Shown here: positions 1-8,709 of the stretch, piece by piece
Position numbering within the stretch: position 1 is the first letter of the stretch
How the letters are laid out: each line of letters starts with the position of its first letter
NCBI RefSeq assembly: GCF_000328685.1
Contig: NC_019974.1
Coordinates: 983,001-1,047,000 of the forward strand
DNA from: Natronococcus occultus SP4
GTDB taxonomy: Archaea > Halobacteriota > Halobacteria > Halobacteriales > Natrialbaceae
Length of the DNA: 64,000 bases
Reading direction: 5' to 3'
Translations under genes and position numbers: made by a program
Notes under the pieces: generated by a model
Databases searched by the model: none
What the model was told of the DNA's origin: nothing
The model's input: only the letters and a program-made list of their open reading frames with translations

Positions 1-1161
1 CGGAACGCCCGCCTCGAGACGTTCGAGATCCAGGGATGGACTCGCGGCGAGAGCTCGATCGCCGCAGGCGAGACGAGCCAGGACTGCATCGCGTTGCCGC
101 GCAGCCCCGCCGACGCCGTCGAGGCACCGCTGGTCGATCTCGGCTACGGCCTCCCCGAGGACTTCGAGGACGCCGACCTCGAGGGGACGATCGTCATGGT
201 CCGCAGCGACATTCCCAGCTACGCGGATCGGTACGTCCACCGCCGAGAGAAGTACTACCACGCCGTCGAGAACGGCGCCGTCGGCTTCGTCTACCGTAAC
301 CATGTCGAGGGCTGTCTGCCGCCGACGGGCAGTGTCGGGACGAAGGCGGACCCGATCGGCGAGATTCCGGCCGTCGGGGTCTCGAGCGAGGTCGGAGCAC
401 GGCTGGCTCGTCGGTTCGAGGACGAGCCGATCGAGGTCACGGTCGACGCCGACGTCCACGACGCCGAGAGCCAGAACGTCCACGCCGAGCTCGGGCCCGA
501 CACCGACGAGCGCGTCCTTGTGACGAGCCACCTCGACGCCCACGATATCGCCGAGGGAGCCCTGGACAACGGCGCTGGGACCGCGATGGTCGTCGAACTG
601 GCGAACGCGCTGGCCGAGCGCGAGGACGAGCTCGAGACCCGCGTCGAGTTCGTCGCCTACGGCGCCGAGGAGGTCGGGCTGGTCGGCTCGAGCTACCACG
701 CCGACGAGGTCGACCACGACGCGATCGCGGCGATCGTCAACAACGACGGCGTCGTCCGGGATCGCACCCTCGAGTTCACGACCCACGGCTTCGACGAACT
801 CGCAGACGCCGTCGAGGCGGTCGCCGATCGGTACGAGCACCCGGTCGACATCGTTCCCCGACTCGGGCCACACAGTGACCACTGGCCGTTCGTCCAGTGG
901 GGCGTTCCGGGCTACCACGTCATGTCCACGTCCGGCGACGTGGGTCGCGGCTGGGGCCACACCTTCGCGGACACCCTCGACAAACTCGAGCAACGCGACC
1001 TGCGCGAGCAGGCGATCCTCCTGACCGACCTCGTCGTGGAGATGGCGAGCGAGGACTGCACCGTCGAACACCGCTCGCCCGACGAGATCGTCGCCGACCT
1101 CGAGGCCCAGGATCTCGCCGAGGGGATGAAAGTCACCGGCGACTGGCCCTACGACGGGTAG
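1..1161 (+). CDS. M28-family zinc aminopeptidase, 5' end outside window
   Basis: The reading frame is open from the first base, so the N-terminus is missing. The product resembles M28 (aminopeptidase Y/Q type) metallopeptidases. An upstream PA-like segment (roughly nt 100-450) is followed by the catalytic domain with SHLDAHD, ALDNGAG, YGAEEVG, NNDG and a late GWGHTFADT histidine motif. These supply the expected His, Asp, Glu-Glu, Asp and His ligands for two zinc ions, so the enzyme is probably active. It should release N-terminal amino acids from peptides. Whether it is exported cannot be judged without the start. The next gene begins about 50 nt downstream on the same strand. The family call is firm; the substrate is unknown. 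Confidence 0.9.
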   Translation, partial: RNARLETFEIQGWTRGESSIAAGETSQDCIALPRSPADAVEAPLVDLGYGLPEDFEDADLEGTIVMVRSDIPSYADRYVHRREKYYHAVENGAVGFVYRNHVEGCLPPTGSVGTKADPIGEIPAVGVSSEVGARLARRFEDEPIEVTVDADVHDAESQNVHAELGPDTDERVLVTSHLDAHDIAEGALDNGAGTAMVVELANALAEREDELETRVEFVAYGAEEVGLVGSSYHADEVDHDAIAAIVNNDGVVRDRTLEFTTHGFDELADAVEAVADRYEHPVDIVPRLGPHSDHWPFVQWGVPGYHVMSTSGDVGRGWGHTFADTLDKLEQRDLREQAILLTDLVVEMASEDCTVEHRSPDEIVADLEAQDLAEGMKVTGDWPYDG

Positions 1162-1211
1162 CGAGCGCTCGCAACCGTACCCTTTTGATCGGGCCGCGTC
1201 AACGTCGAGGT

Positions 1212-1982
1212 ATGGACGACGCGTGGGAACCGCCGGACGAGAAGCCCGTCGTCGGCGTCGTCGGGCACGAGGACGCCGACCGCGGGCCGTCCGTCGCCGA
1301 GACGCTCGCAGACGTCCTCGGAACGGAGGGGCGGCTCCGCGAGGGCTCGGCTGCGACGCGTTCCGACGGCGACCGCTCGCTGGTGGTCGCCGTCGGCGAG
1401 GCCGCGGTCTCGACGGCCGTTCGCGGGGGCGTCGACGCGCCCGTCCTTCCGGTCGGCGAGGTCCCCGGCCTCGAGACGGTCGCACTCGACGATGTCGGGG
1501 TGGCTCTCGAGGCGGCGCTTTCGGGTGACGCGCGGCTGTGCCCGCAGCCAATCCTTGAGGCTCGGCTGAACGGCCAGCGCTACCGCGGACTGTTCGACGT
1601 CTCCATGGTGACCGCGGAGCCGGCCAGGATCTCGGAGTACAGCGTTCGGACCGACGGCGAGCTCGTCGACTCGGTCCGCGCGGACGGCGTCGTCGTGGCG
1701 ACGCCGGCGGGCACCCACGGCTACGCGGGAGCCGTCGACGCGCCCGCGCTCTCGCCCGCGCTCGAGGCGGTCGCCGTCGCGCCGATCGCCCCGTTCGCGA
1801 CGCGCGCCCGGCAGTGGGTGGTTCCGAACGAGGGGATCGAACTCCGGGTCGAACGCGACGAGTGCTCGATCACGCTCGTCGTCGACGACCGAGCTGTCGG
1901 TTCCGTTCCAATCGGTTCGTCCGTCGGGATCGGCGTCGACGGGCGACTGCGGATGCTGGTCGTTCCCTCCGGGTGCCGATAA
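1212..1982 (+). CDS. NAD kinase-like protein lacking the canonical GGDGT motif
   Basis: This 256-residue acidic protein has the C-terminal layout of ATP-NAD kinases: a TPAGTHGYAGAVDAP segment matches the family's T-P-x-G-(S/T)-x-(A/G)-Y substrate loop, followed by a beta-rich half containing VAPIAPF and VPNEGIELRV. The N-terminal nucleotide-binding half is reduced, and the GGDGT catalytic motif is not present; VVAVGEAAVS stands about where it is expected. It may be a divergent kinase or a non-catalytic paralogue of the true haloarchaeal NAD kinase. The ATG at 1212 was chosen because it follows the M28 gene closely and removes an overlapping N-terminal extension. Fold assignment is moderate, activity doubtful. 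Confidence 0.6.
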   Translation: MDDAWEPPDEKPVVGVVGHEDADRGPSVAETLADVLGTEGRLREGSAATRSDGDRSLVVAVGEAAVSTAVRGGVDAPVLPVGEVPGLETVALDDVGVALEAALSGDARLCPQPILEARLNGQRYRGLFDVSMVTAEPARISEYSVRTDGELVDSVRADGVVVATPAGTHGYAGAVDAPALSPALEAVAVAPIAPFATRARQWVVPNEGIELRVERDECSITLVVDDRAVGSVPIGSSVGIGVDGRLRMLVVPSGCR

Positions 1983-2110
1983 CGAGTCTGATTCACCTCG
2001 AGCGATGGTGTTCGTGGCGTTCCGTCTCGGGCGACGCAGTCGTCACTATCCGATCGACGAGCGTCGAGCGTCGAAAACGACGGGCGGCAACGTGAGGACT
2101 GCGGGAACGG

Positions 2111-2356
2111 TTAGCTCTCGAAGGGCTCTTCGTCGCGGTGGTTGTCCGGGTTGACGTGTTCGCGGGCGTCGTCCTCGCGGTCGTCCGATTTGTGTTCGAT
2201 ATCCTGGCGCCGCTGTTCCTCGTCCTGTCGCTCGCGGGCTTCCTGCTCTTCCTCGGTCAGCCCCTCCTCGTCCTCGTCTTCGGCGTCGGTGTCCTCGTGG
2301 GTCAGCTCGACGTCCCGCCCGTGCTCGTCCTTGCCGCTCTCGTTGTTGTCGGACAT
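2111..2356 (-). CDS. small highly charged hypothetical protein
   Basis: The 81-residue product is almost entirely charged, with Asp/Glu runs in the first half and Glu/Arg/Gln-rich helix-forming sequence in the second. It has no cysteines, no membrane segment and no recognisable domain, and is probably disordered or coiled. It stands alone between the NAD-kinase-like gene and endonuclease III. Haloarchaea encode many such small acidic proteins of unknown role. The opposite strand is also open here (a hydrophobic 148-residue frame), but the minus-strand protein has the acidic composition expected of the organism. Confidence 0.55.
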   Translation of the reverse strand: MSDNNESGKDEHGRDVELTHEDTDAEDEDEEGLTEEEQEARERQDEEQRRQDIEHKSDDREDDAREHVNPDNHRDEEPFES

Positions 2357-2444
2357 AGTGATCTCATCTCCGGCTTGACACGGATCGAGAAAAGACGTTG
2401 GGCTTGCAACGGACGGCGACGATCGGTCGGCTCCGGCGATGCGG

Positions 2445-3128
2445 CTACCAGGGCTCGCCGGACGCGAGGTCGATATCGCTGTCTCCTTTCTCCGAGGGAC
2501 AGATATCCGCCAGCACGCAGTCGCTACAGTCGGGGTTGCGGGCCGTACAGACCGCCCGGCCGTGGTCGATACAGAGGTGGGTGAACTGTTGCCAGTACCC
2601 CTCGGGGACGATCTCCATTAGCTCCTGCTCGATCGCCTCCGGGCGTTCCTCTTCCGTGAGCCCGAGTCGCCGGGAGAGCCGCTGGACGTGCGTGTCGACG
2701 ACGATCCCCTCGACGACGTCGTGACCGTGCTGGAGCACGACGTTGGCGGTTTTCCGCCCGACGCCCGAGAGTTCAGTCAGCTCGTCCATCGTGTCCGGCA
2801 CCTCGCCGTCGTGTTCCTCGAGGATCGTCTCACAGGAGCTCTTGATGTAGCCGGCCTTGCTGTTGTAGTAGGTGATCGAGTTCAGATCCTCGGCGAGCTC
2901 CTCCTCGTCGACGGCGGCGTACTCCTCGGGCCCGTCGTACTTCTCGAAGAGATGTTCGGTCTCGGCGTTGACCCGCTCGTCGGTACACTGCGCCGAGAGG
3001 ATCACCGCGATCAACAGCTCGAGCCGATCGGAGTACCGCAGCGAGATCGTCGAGTCGGGGTACTCGTCCTCGAGTCGGTCGACGACCTCGGTGGCCTGGC
3101 GGTCGGGGGTCTCGAGAGGGGTTCCCAT
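2445..3128 (-). CDS. nth: endonuclease III (DNA glycosylase/AP lyase)
   Basis: The 227-residue protein is a complete endonuclease III, which removes oxidised pyrimidines and cleaves the abasic site in base-excision repair. The helix-hairpin-helix motif LSGVGRKTANV carries the catalytic Lys126, and VDTHV carries the catalytic Asp145. A 4Fe-4S cluster site with spacing C-x6-C-x2-C-x5-C occupies Cys194, 201, 204 and 210. The length matches bacterial and archaeal Nth. It is transcribed away from the mevalonate decarboxylase gene, with about 100 nt between the two starts. All key residues are present, so function is confident. Confidence 0.95.
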   Translation of the reverse strand: MGTPLETPDRQATEVVDRLEDEYPDSTISLRYSDRLELLIAVILSAQCTDERVNAETEHLFEKYDGPEEYAAVDEEELAEDLNSITYYNSKAGYIKSSCETILEEHDGEVPDTMDELTELSGVGRKTANVVLQHGHDVVEGIVVDTHVQRLSRRLGLTEEERPEAIEQELMEIVPEGYWQQFTHLCIDHGRAVCTARNPDCSDCVLADICPSEKGDSDIDLASGEPW

Positions 3129-3203
3129 TACGCTGGGCTTTCGACGGAGTCCATTTCAGGGGTTCGGTTCGGGGCGCAGACGGCACACACCCGGATGTCG
3201 TGG

Positions 3204-3211
3204 GTTTTAAG
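3204..3211 (+). promoter_or_regulatory. TATA-like box of the mevalonate decarboxylase gene
   Basis: A TTTTAA core at 3205-3210 lies about 27 nt before the ATG at 3235, which is the spacing expected for a leaderless haloarchaeal transcript. It supports the chosen start codon. Confidence 0.6.
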
Positions 3212-3234
3212 CTCGCTTCAGCCGGCTATCCGGT

Positions 3235-4212
3235 ATGAAAGCGACCGCGATCGCCCACCCCATCCAGGGACTCGTCAAGTACCACGGGATGCGCGACGAC
3301 GAAAAGCGCCTGCCGTACCACGACAGTATCAGCCTCTGTACGGCGCCGAGCCACACGAAAACGACCGCCGAGTTCTCCAGCGAGTACGACGCCGACACCT
3401 TCGTCGTCGACGGCGAGACCCTCGAGGGTCGGGCCGCAGAGCGGGTCGACAGCGTCCTCGCGAAGGTCCGCGAGCGGGCCAACGCCGACCGCGCCGACGA
3501 GCCGGTGCGCCTCGAGAGCGAGAACAGCTTCCCGACGAACGTCGGGCTGGGCTCTTCGTCCTCGGGCTTTGCGGCCGCGGCGATGGCACTCTCCGAGGCT
3601 GCGGGTCTCGAGGCCGATCTGGAGACGGTGTCGACGATCGCCCGCGTGGGCTCGGCCTCGGCCGCCCGTGCGGTGACCGGATCGTTCTCCCAGCTTCACA
3701 CCGGACTCAACGACGAGGACTGTCGCTCCAGGGAGATCCCCAGCGACCTCGACGAGGACCTGCGGATCGTCGTCGGACTCGTGCCCTACCACAAGGAGAC
3801 CGAGGACGCCCACGACGAGGCCGCGGACAGTCACATGTTCCAGGCGCGAAACGCCCACATCCACGGCCAGATCGCCGAGATGCGCGACGCGCTCCGCAGT
3901 AACGACTTCGAGCGGACGTTCGAACTCGCCGAGCACGACTCGCTCTCGCTGGCTGCGACGACCATGACCGGGCCGTCGGCGTGGGTCTACTGGCAGCCGG
4001 CGACACTCGAGATCTTCAACACGGTCCGCGAGCTGCGCGAGGAGGAGGAGATTCCGGTCTACTTCTCGACGGACACCGGCGCCAGCGTCTACGTCAACAC
4101 CACCGAAGAGCACGTCGACCGGGTCGAAGCGGCTGTAAGCGACTGCGGCGTCGAGACGATGGTCTGGGAGGTCGGCGGTCCGGCACGGCTCGTCGACGAC
4201 CATCTGTTCTGA
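3235..4212 (+). CDS. mvaD: (phospho)mevalonate decarboxylase
   Basis: The 325-residue GHMP-kinase-fold protein starts with MKATAIAHPIQGLVKYHG and contains SFPTNVGLGSSSSGFAA (the GHMP nucleotide loop region) and a long C-terminal domain with FQARNAHIHGQI and YFSTDTGASVYV. In Haloferax volcanii the equivalent enzyme acts on phosphomevalonate, making isopentenyl phosphate, so that substrate is likely here too. It serves isoprenoid and archaeal lipid synthesis in the cytoplasm. It is a single gene with its own promoter. The family is secure; the exact substrate is inferred from the haloarchaeal homologue. Confidence 0.9.
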   Translation: MKATAIAHPIQGLVKYHGMRDDEKRLPYHDSISLCTAPSHTKTTAEFSSEYDADTFVVDGETLEGRAAERVDSVLAKVRERANADRADEPVRLESENSFPTNVGLGSSSSGFAAAAMALSEAAGLEADLETVSTIARVGSASAARAVTGSFSQLHTGLNDEDCRSREIPSDLDEDLRIVVGLVPYHKETEDAHDEAADSHMFQARNAHIHGQIAEMRDALRSNDFERTFELAEHDSLSLAATTMTGPSAWVYWQPATLEIFNTVRELREEEEIPVYFSTDTGASVYVNTTEEHVDRVEAAVSDCGVETMVWEVGGPARLVDDHLF

Positions 4213-4303
4213 TCGGCCGTTCGCTCCCGCCGATCCGTGGCTACCGCTGGCGAGGACGGCGTCGGAAAGAAGCGGGGAGGCTACGCCGATCGCACTCGTC
4301 GGG

Positions 4304-4618
4304 TCACCAACGAGGCCGCGCGACGCTCATCGCTCGCAGCGCCGCGATGACGAGGATCAACGCCAGCACCGCCACCGCGAGCCACTGTCCGGTCTGGGTC
4401 GCAAGCGCCTCGCCGACCATGCCGAGGAGGTCGGCGCCGACCGCTTGCCCGACCGCGAACAGGACGACTGCGAGGCCGACGAGGATGACGGCCGTCTGGA
4501 CGACGGTCGACGCCATCCACGCCCCGGGAGCGAACCGGGAGCCGCGCGGCTCTTCCTCCGGCGGACGACTCTCCTTCGGCTCGGAGCGTGACGTGCCGCG
4601 TTCGGTCTGGTCGGACAT
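4304..4618 (-). CDS. small two-helix membrane protein
   Basis: The 104-residue product has a charged, Pro/Glu/Arg-rich N-terminal 30 residues followed by two clear transmembrane helices (about residues 37-60 and 77-97) ending in a short basic tail. No family is recognised. It is convergent with the mevalonate decarboxylase gene and is followed by about 240 nt without another gene before fen1. Function unknown. Confidence 0.6.
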   Translation of the reverse strand: MSDQTERGTSRSEPKESRPPEEEPRGSRFAPGAWMASTVVQTAVILVGLAVVLFAVGQAVGADLLGMVGEALATQTGQWLAVAVLALILVIAALRAMSVARPRW

Positions 4619-4859
4619 AGCGATTACCCCGGGGACGGCTACCGCCAGCTCACGGATTATTATGGCTCAGGTAAGCCCGGTCGCCGGGCTGGACGGTCGC
4701 GGGCTATCCGATACCTAACGAAAGATTGTCCGTCTTGCGACTGTACCGATCTCGATCACAGCGAACGGCGTCGTCCTACTCGCGGCGGTGCCGTCGGCGA
4801 AAACGACCGTTCGACTGACAAAACGGAACGGGTCAGCTCGCTGCGGGCGTCCGCGCCGC

Positions 4860-5837
4860 CTACGTCCAGCGGTCCAACCCCGTCTGCGTGGCGTGTTCCT
4901 CGATGCGCTCGAAGCTGCGCTCGACCTCGTCGGCCGCGACGCCCCACTCGTCGGTGACGTACGCACGGGCGTCCTCGAGGTCCGGTTCGAGGCTCGTCTC
5001 GAAGCTGTAGTCGTCGGTGACGTCGGGGTCCCGAAACAGCTGGCGGACCCGGTCGCCGTACTCGACGGTGTCGCCGCGGGCCTCCAGGACGCTCCAGAGG
5101 TCGCCGTGTTCGGTGATTTCGCTGATCGCCGTCTTCGGCCCGATCCCCGAGACGCCCTCGTTGAAGTCCGTCCCGATGAGGATCGCGGCGTCGATCAGCT
5201 GCTCGAGGGTCAGCTCGTGGCGCTCGAGGGTCGCCTCGAGGTCCATCAGCTCCGGATCGCCCTTGCTGGTCAGCTGTCGCAGCGTCAGCGGCGCACCGAA
5301 GAGCAAGGCGTCGTAATCCTCCGAGCCGACGTAGTCGGCGTCGCCGCGCTTGACGATGTGGGCGGCCTGTGCCTCTCCCTCCGCGGGCGCCTCGACGACC
5401 GGAACGTCGAGTAGTTCGAGCAGTTCGCGGCTGGTCTCCTGGATCGTCGGCGTCAGCCGCTGGGTCCGGGACTCCAGCTGAGCGATGGCGACCTCGTCGC
5501 CCTCCTCGCGGGCGGTCTCGAGCTGCTCCTCGTAGCTCCGGCGCTGCTCGCGGCGGGACTCGATCTCGTCCGCTTTCAGCTGGGAGGGACCGCCGTCGAA
5601 CACCATCACCGGGGTGACGTCGTGTTCGAAAAAGCGCGCGACTCCCTGGACGATCCCGATGAGGTTCGCGACCTCGGTACCGTCTCCGGTGGTGTACTTC
5701 TCGCTTGCGGTCCACTTGACCGTCGTCGTCAGATACCGGTAGAGCCAGTTGTGGGCGTCGACGGCGATCGTTCCCTCGATCTCGTCGAACGGCACGTCCT
5801 CGATGACCGCGATGTCACGCAGCGCAGCGTTACCCAT
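4860..5837 (-). CDS. fen: flap endonuclease 1
   Basis: The 325-residue protein is archaeal FEN1, which removes 5' flaps during Okazaki-fragment maturation and repair. The N-nuclease domain begins MGNAALRDI and contains [10 protein letters not shown] and MVFDGG. The I-domain has [11 protein letters not shown] and [11 protein letters not shown], and the helix-hairpin-helix reads SGIGPKTA. The acidic metal ligands of the family are in place. The C-terminus QTGLDRW resembles a PCNA-interacting (PIP) box. It lies alone on the minus strand between a small membrane protein and a GNAT gene. Length and motifs match full-length archaeal FEN1. Confidence 0.95.
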   Translation of the reverse strand: MGNAALRDIAVIEDVPFDEIEGTIAVDAHNWLYRYLTTTVKWTASEKYTTGDGTEVANLIGIVQGVARFFEHDVTPVMVFDGGPSQLKADEIESRREQRRSYEEQLETAREEGDEVAIAQLESRTQRLTPTIQETSRELLELLDVPVVEAPAEGEAQAAHIVKRGDADYVGSEDYDALLFGAPLTLRQLTSKGDPELMDLEATLERHELTLEQLIDAAILIGTDFNEGVSGIGPKTAISEITEHGDLWSVLEARGDTVEYGDRVRQLFRDPDVTDDYSFETSLEPDLEDARAYVTDEWGVAADEVERSFERIEEHATQTGLDRWT

Positions 5838-5915
5838 TGTGGGACCTTGGGCGCGTTAGGATTTGAATCGTTGGCTTCCGAGACGTCCCTTCCCGGACCG
5901 AATCGAGGACGCTTC

Positions 5916-6482
5916 TCAGCCGTCGGACGGGTCCTTGCCGCGGCGAGCCTCGAGAAACGCCTCCTCCTCGGTCGAGAGATCCCGCTCGCGAAACTCCGCG
6001 AGACCGCCGCGGTACCGCTCGCCCCTCGAACGGCCGTCTCTCGCCTCGTCCGCGGGGTACTCGAGGACGAGTTCAGCGATCCCAGTCCGCTCGCCGGTGT
6101 AGCCAAACCCCGCCCGGTACAGCGCCTCGTAGGCGAAGGGGTTGTTGACCGCGATCCGCAGCCGATCGTACCCCCGCTCTGTCGCGCGGTCCCGAACCAG
6201 GCCGACGAGCTCCGGGCCGATCCCCTCGCCGCGGCGGTCGCCCGCGACCGTCACGTACCGCAGCCAGAGGGTCGCCTCGTCCGTGCGGTCCTCGTTGAAT
6301 GCGATCGCCGCGACGAGGTCATCGCCGTCGCGCGCGACCGCCTTGCCGGTGTTCGTCATGACGAACTTTCCGGCGTAGCTGAACCGCTCGTGGTCGAGGC
6401 GCAGCTTCGGTCCGTCCGGCGGCCAGCCGAGCAGTTCGTACTCCACGGATGACCGTTCGTCCACGTGGGTACTAAGGCTCAC
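5916..6482 (-). CDS. GNAT-family N-acetyltransferase
   Basis: The protein has the acetyl-CoA-binding core of GNAT enzymes: VTVAGDRRGEGIGPELV forms the P-loop-like motif A, followed by NPFAYEALYRAGFGYTGE as motif B. The acceptor substrate cannot be told. A GTG at 6482 is preferred over an ATG at 6548, because the longer form runs almost to the divergent gene at 6557 and would overlap that gene's promoter. Another GTG at 6464 is possible. The 3' third is Arg/Glu-rich with no domain recognised. Confidence 0.75.
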   Translation of the reverse strand: MSLSTHVDERSSVEYELLGWPPDGPKLRLDHERFSYAGKFVMTNTGKAVARDGDDLVAAIAFNEDRTDEATLWLRYVTVAGDRRGEGIGPELVGLVRDRATERGYDRLRIAVNNPFAYEALYRAGFGYTGERTGIAELVLEYPADEARDGRSRGERYRGGLAEFRERDLSTEEEAFLEARRGKDPSDG

Positions 6483-6556
6483 GCCTCGATCGTCCCGGGA
6501 TGGTGGCCCGTTCCGGGGGTCCCTTTTTGGCGTTGTTCGTGGGAGCACGCGACGCT

Positions 6557-7105
6557 ATGAGCACCGAACGAAGCGAAACGACGGTAGCCGACGTCGGCGG
6601 CGTCGGCTGGGTAGTCGGCGGCGCGGTGGGCGGCGCGATCGGTTCGATCGCGTTCGGCGCGATCCTCTGGCTTCTGGATCCGGCCGTCGTCGAAATAACG
6701 ATCCCGGAGTTCTACGGTCTCGAGCCCGTCGGCGCCGTCGGCTGGGGGATCCACGCCGCACACGGGATCGTTCTCGGACTGCTGTTTGGATTCCTCGTCA
6801 CGCGCGACCCCATCCTCAGGACGCTCCGGATGACCGTCGATACCGACGCGCTCTCGCGAACGGACGTCTGGATCCGCGTCGTTGGCGCCGGGTTCGTCTT
6901 CGGCCTGGCGATCTGGGCGATCCTTCCCGTGATCGTCCTTCCCGTCTGGGCCGACACCCTCGGCGCCGGCGGGGCCGGCGAGTTCCCCGCCTTCGCTGCG
7001 GAGAGTCTGCTGGGACACGTGCTGTTCGGCACCGTCCTCGGGCTGGTCTTTGCAACGGTGGTCGATCTCACCGATCGCGTGGCCGCCGTTCCCGCCGCGT
7101 CGTAG
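6557..7105 (+). CDS. four-helix integral membrane protein, function unknown
   Basis: The 182-residue protein has four predicted membrane helices, with glycine-rich helices at each end (GGVGWVVGGAVGGAIGS near residue 15; SLLGHVLFGTVLGLVFA near residue 160). A short charged loop separates the two pairs. A pyrimidine-rich TATA-like element lies about 27 nt upstream. Haloarchaeal histidine-kinase-associated and DUF-type membrane proteins look similar, but I recognise no specific family. The ATG at 6557 removes an unlikely hydrophobic extension. Confidence 0.65.
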   Translation: MSTERSETTVADVGGVGWVVGGAVGGAIGSIAFGAILWLLDPAVVEITIPEFYGLEPVGAVGWGIHAAHGIVLGLLFGFLVTRDPILRTLRMTVDTDALSRTDVWIRVVGAGFVFGLAIWAILPVIVLPVWADTLGAGGAGEFPAFAAESLLGHVLFGTVLGLVFATVVDLTDRVAAVPAAS

Positions 7106-7172
7106 TCTCCGATTCCCACGATGGCGAATTCAACGGGCGAATTTTTCTGGTGTCGGCACCTCGTTAGAGGTG

Positions 7173-7448
7173 ATGACAGACGAAGAAGACCACGAAGAGG
7201 AACTTCTCGAGGCAGAGCTCGACCAGTCGCCCGACCAGGCCGCCGACTGGCTGCGAAATCTCGCCGACGAGCTCGAGGACGGCGAGGAGCTGACCGTCTC
7301 GACCGACGACGACTCCGTGACGGTCGCGCTACCCGAGGACAACCTCGAGTTCGAGGTCGAACTCGAGCGCGAACCAGAAGACGACGAGTACGACGAGATC
7401 GAGCTGGAGATCGAGCTCGAGTGGCTCGTTCCGAGCGACGAGGAGTAA
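7173..7448 (+). CDS. amphi-Trp domain protein
   Basis: The 91-residue very acidic protein contains the amphi-Trp pattern: a helical N-terminal half (QAADWLRNLADELEDG) followed by alternating beta strands (LTVSTDDDSVTVALP, LEFEVELE) and a final ELEWLVP. Such small proteins are widespread in haloarchaea and of unknown role. It begins 25 nt after a run of T residues that may serve as its promoter region. It is monocistronic in appearance. Confidence 0.75.
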   Translation: MTDEEDHEEELLEAELDQSPDQAADWLRNLADELEDGEELTVSTDDDSVTVALPEDNLEFEVELEREPEDDEYDEIELEIELEWLVPSDEE

Positions 7449-7762
7449 CCGATCGCTTCGTTTTCCCGAGCCGTTTTCACGCCCCGTTGCACGTCGCTCC
7501 CCAACTCCGTTCGTTTCGAGCAGTGTCGACGCCGGGAAAAGCACGCGAGAGCCGACGGCTGCCGGCTCTCACGGTGCCGTCGCTGCTGGGGAACTCGAAG
7601 TGGTTATGAAGAGGTGGGAGCTCGTAACTCCGCACTCGGAGAGATGGGCCGTTGTCCGATATCTTTGGCCCCAAAACAGATTGGTTCCGTTCGCTCGGCC
7701 GAAACGAGCGTAGCGCCACGTCCGCCGATTTTCGGACCACGGCGGACGTGCGTCGACTCGGG

Positions 7763-7971
7763 CTGACCGTCGAACGAAGAGACGCTGCGGGACGGGATCG
7801 ACCGGGCTGGGCTCGATCCGACCGATATCGATCGCGTCCTCGTGACCCACTACGACGCCGACCACGTCGGCGCCCTCGGAAGACTCTCGTCGGAACTGGA
7901 CGCGCCGGTTTTCGTGCACGAACTCGACGCGCCGTACGTCGCCTCCGAGGCGACGATCCCCAAAATGAGGC
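7763..7971 (+). pseudogene. fragment of a metallo-beta-lactamase-fold hydrolase
   Basis: A short open segment encodes the metal-binding heart of an MBL-fold enzyme: TLRDGIDRAGLDPTDID, then VLVTHYDADHVGALG (the HxxxDH zinc motif), then a typical VFVHELDAPYV strand. A stop codon lies just upstream in frame, and after about residue 70 the sequence runs into the 3' end of the convergent gene at 7975. Both ends of the enzyme are therefore missing. The preceding 300 nt (7449-7760) hold no recognisable gene and probably include eroded 5' sequence of it. Confidence 0.6.
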
Positions 7972-7974
7972 CGT

Positions 7975-8445
7975 TCAGAACCGGTTCCGCCAGCGCTCGC
8001 TCCGGATCACCTCGTCTTTCATCGCCGAGCAGTGTTCCTTCGCGCGCTCCTCCTCGAACTCGTCGGTTAGATCGTCGACGCAGGACTTCCAGGAGCCCCC
8101 GATCGACGACCAGTACTCGAGGACGCTGTCCCGATCCCAGCCCTCGGGCAGACCGTCAAGCCCGTTGACATCCTCGTCGACGACCTCGGTCAGCGCCTCG
8201 TCGTCGGTCTCCCGGGTCGCGTCCTCGTCCTCGAGGTCGCTGGTCTCGAGCGCCGAGGCGCGGTAGACCGCGGAGCCAACGTCCTCGAGGCCGACGACGT
8301 ACGCGGGCTGGTCGTCGCTCGCGGAGACGTCGGTGAGCTCGTCCCCTTCCTGGGGGAACTCGACGGAGTCGGTCAGGACGGCCGCGACGACGCCGCGACC
8401 GTTGGGCGTGGCGACGACGTCTCCCTCCTCGTATCTGGTACCCAT
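7975..8445 (-). CDS. hypothetical acidic protein
   Basis: The 156-residue protein has an N-terminal beta-rich segment (GDVVATPNGRGVVAAVL, resembling a small SH3/KOW-like barrel), an acidic middle (about residues 70-95) and a helical C-terminus with GSWKSCVDDL and EHCSAMKDEVI. The C-terminal half with paired Cys is a recurrent haloarchaeal segment, but I cannot name the family. It is convergent with the MBL fragment, whose truncated end abuts it. Confidence 0.65.
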   Translation of the reverse strand: MGTRYEEGDVVATPNGRGVVAAVLTDSVEFPQEGDELTDVSASDDQPAYVVGLEDVGSAVYRASALETSDLEDEDATRETDDEALTEVVDEDVNGLDGLPEGWDRDSVLEYWSSIGGSWKSCVDDLTDEFEEERAKEHCSAMKDEVIRSERWRNRF

Positions 8446-8587
8446 ATCGGCTCTCTGACTGCCGATCCGGTAGGATCGCTGCCGGGAGTTGCAAGGGCTC
8501 TCGAGTGGACGCGAGCGCGGGTGTCCGAGTGGTGCGTCCGCTACTCGGGTAGCGTCCTCGGGAGACGGTGCGGACCGGGGAGAGAAG

Positions 8588-8607
8588 GCGCGGACCGGGA
8601 TTTGAAC
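8588..8607. repeat. extra 20-bp copy of the tRNA-Gly 3' end
   Basis: This 20-bp stretch is identical to 8711-8730, the 3' end (acceptor and T-stem) of the tRNA-Gly gene about 120 bp away. It may be an att remnant or part of a tRNA-end-derived repeat, because it runs directly into an imperfect palindrome. Confidence 0.65.
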
Positions 8608-8708
8608 TACGCGAAGACGGTCGCGCTCGCTTCGCTCGCGCGCTGCGTCTTCTCTACTTCAAATCCCTCGTACGATTTCTGCTGCTCGCGGGATTGCTCG
8701 CAGCAGAA
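8598..8708. repeat. palindromic intergenic segment beside tRNA-Gly
   Basis: Two hairpin-forming blocks lie here. The outer imperfect inverted repeat pairs 8598-8621 with roughly 8651-8669 (GGATTTGAA against TTCAAATCC, GAAGACG against CGTCTTC). A second perfect repeat pairs ATTTCTGCTGC with GCAGCAGAAAT at about 8676-8710. The loop of the first is a run of alternating CGCTCGCTTCGCTCGCG. No gene is present between 8446 and 8709. Confidence 0.6.
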
Positions 8709-8709
8709 A

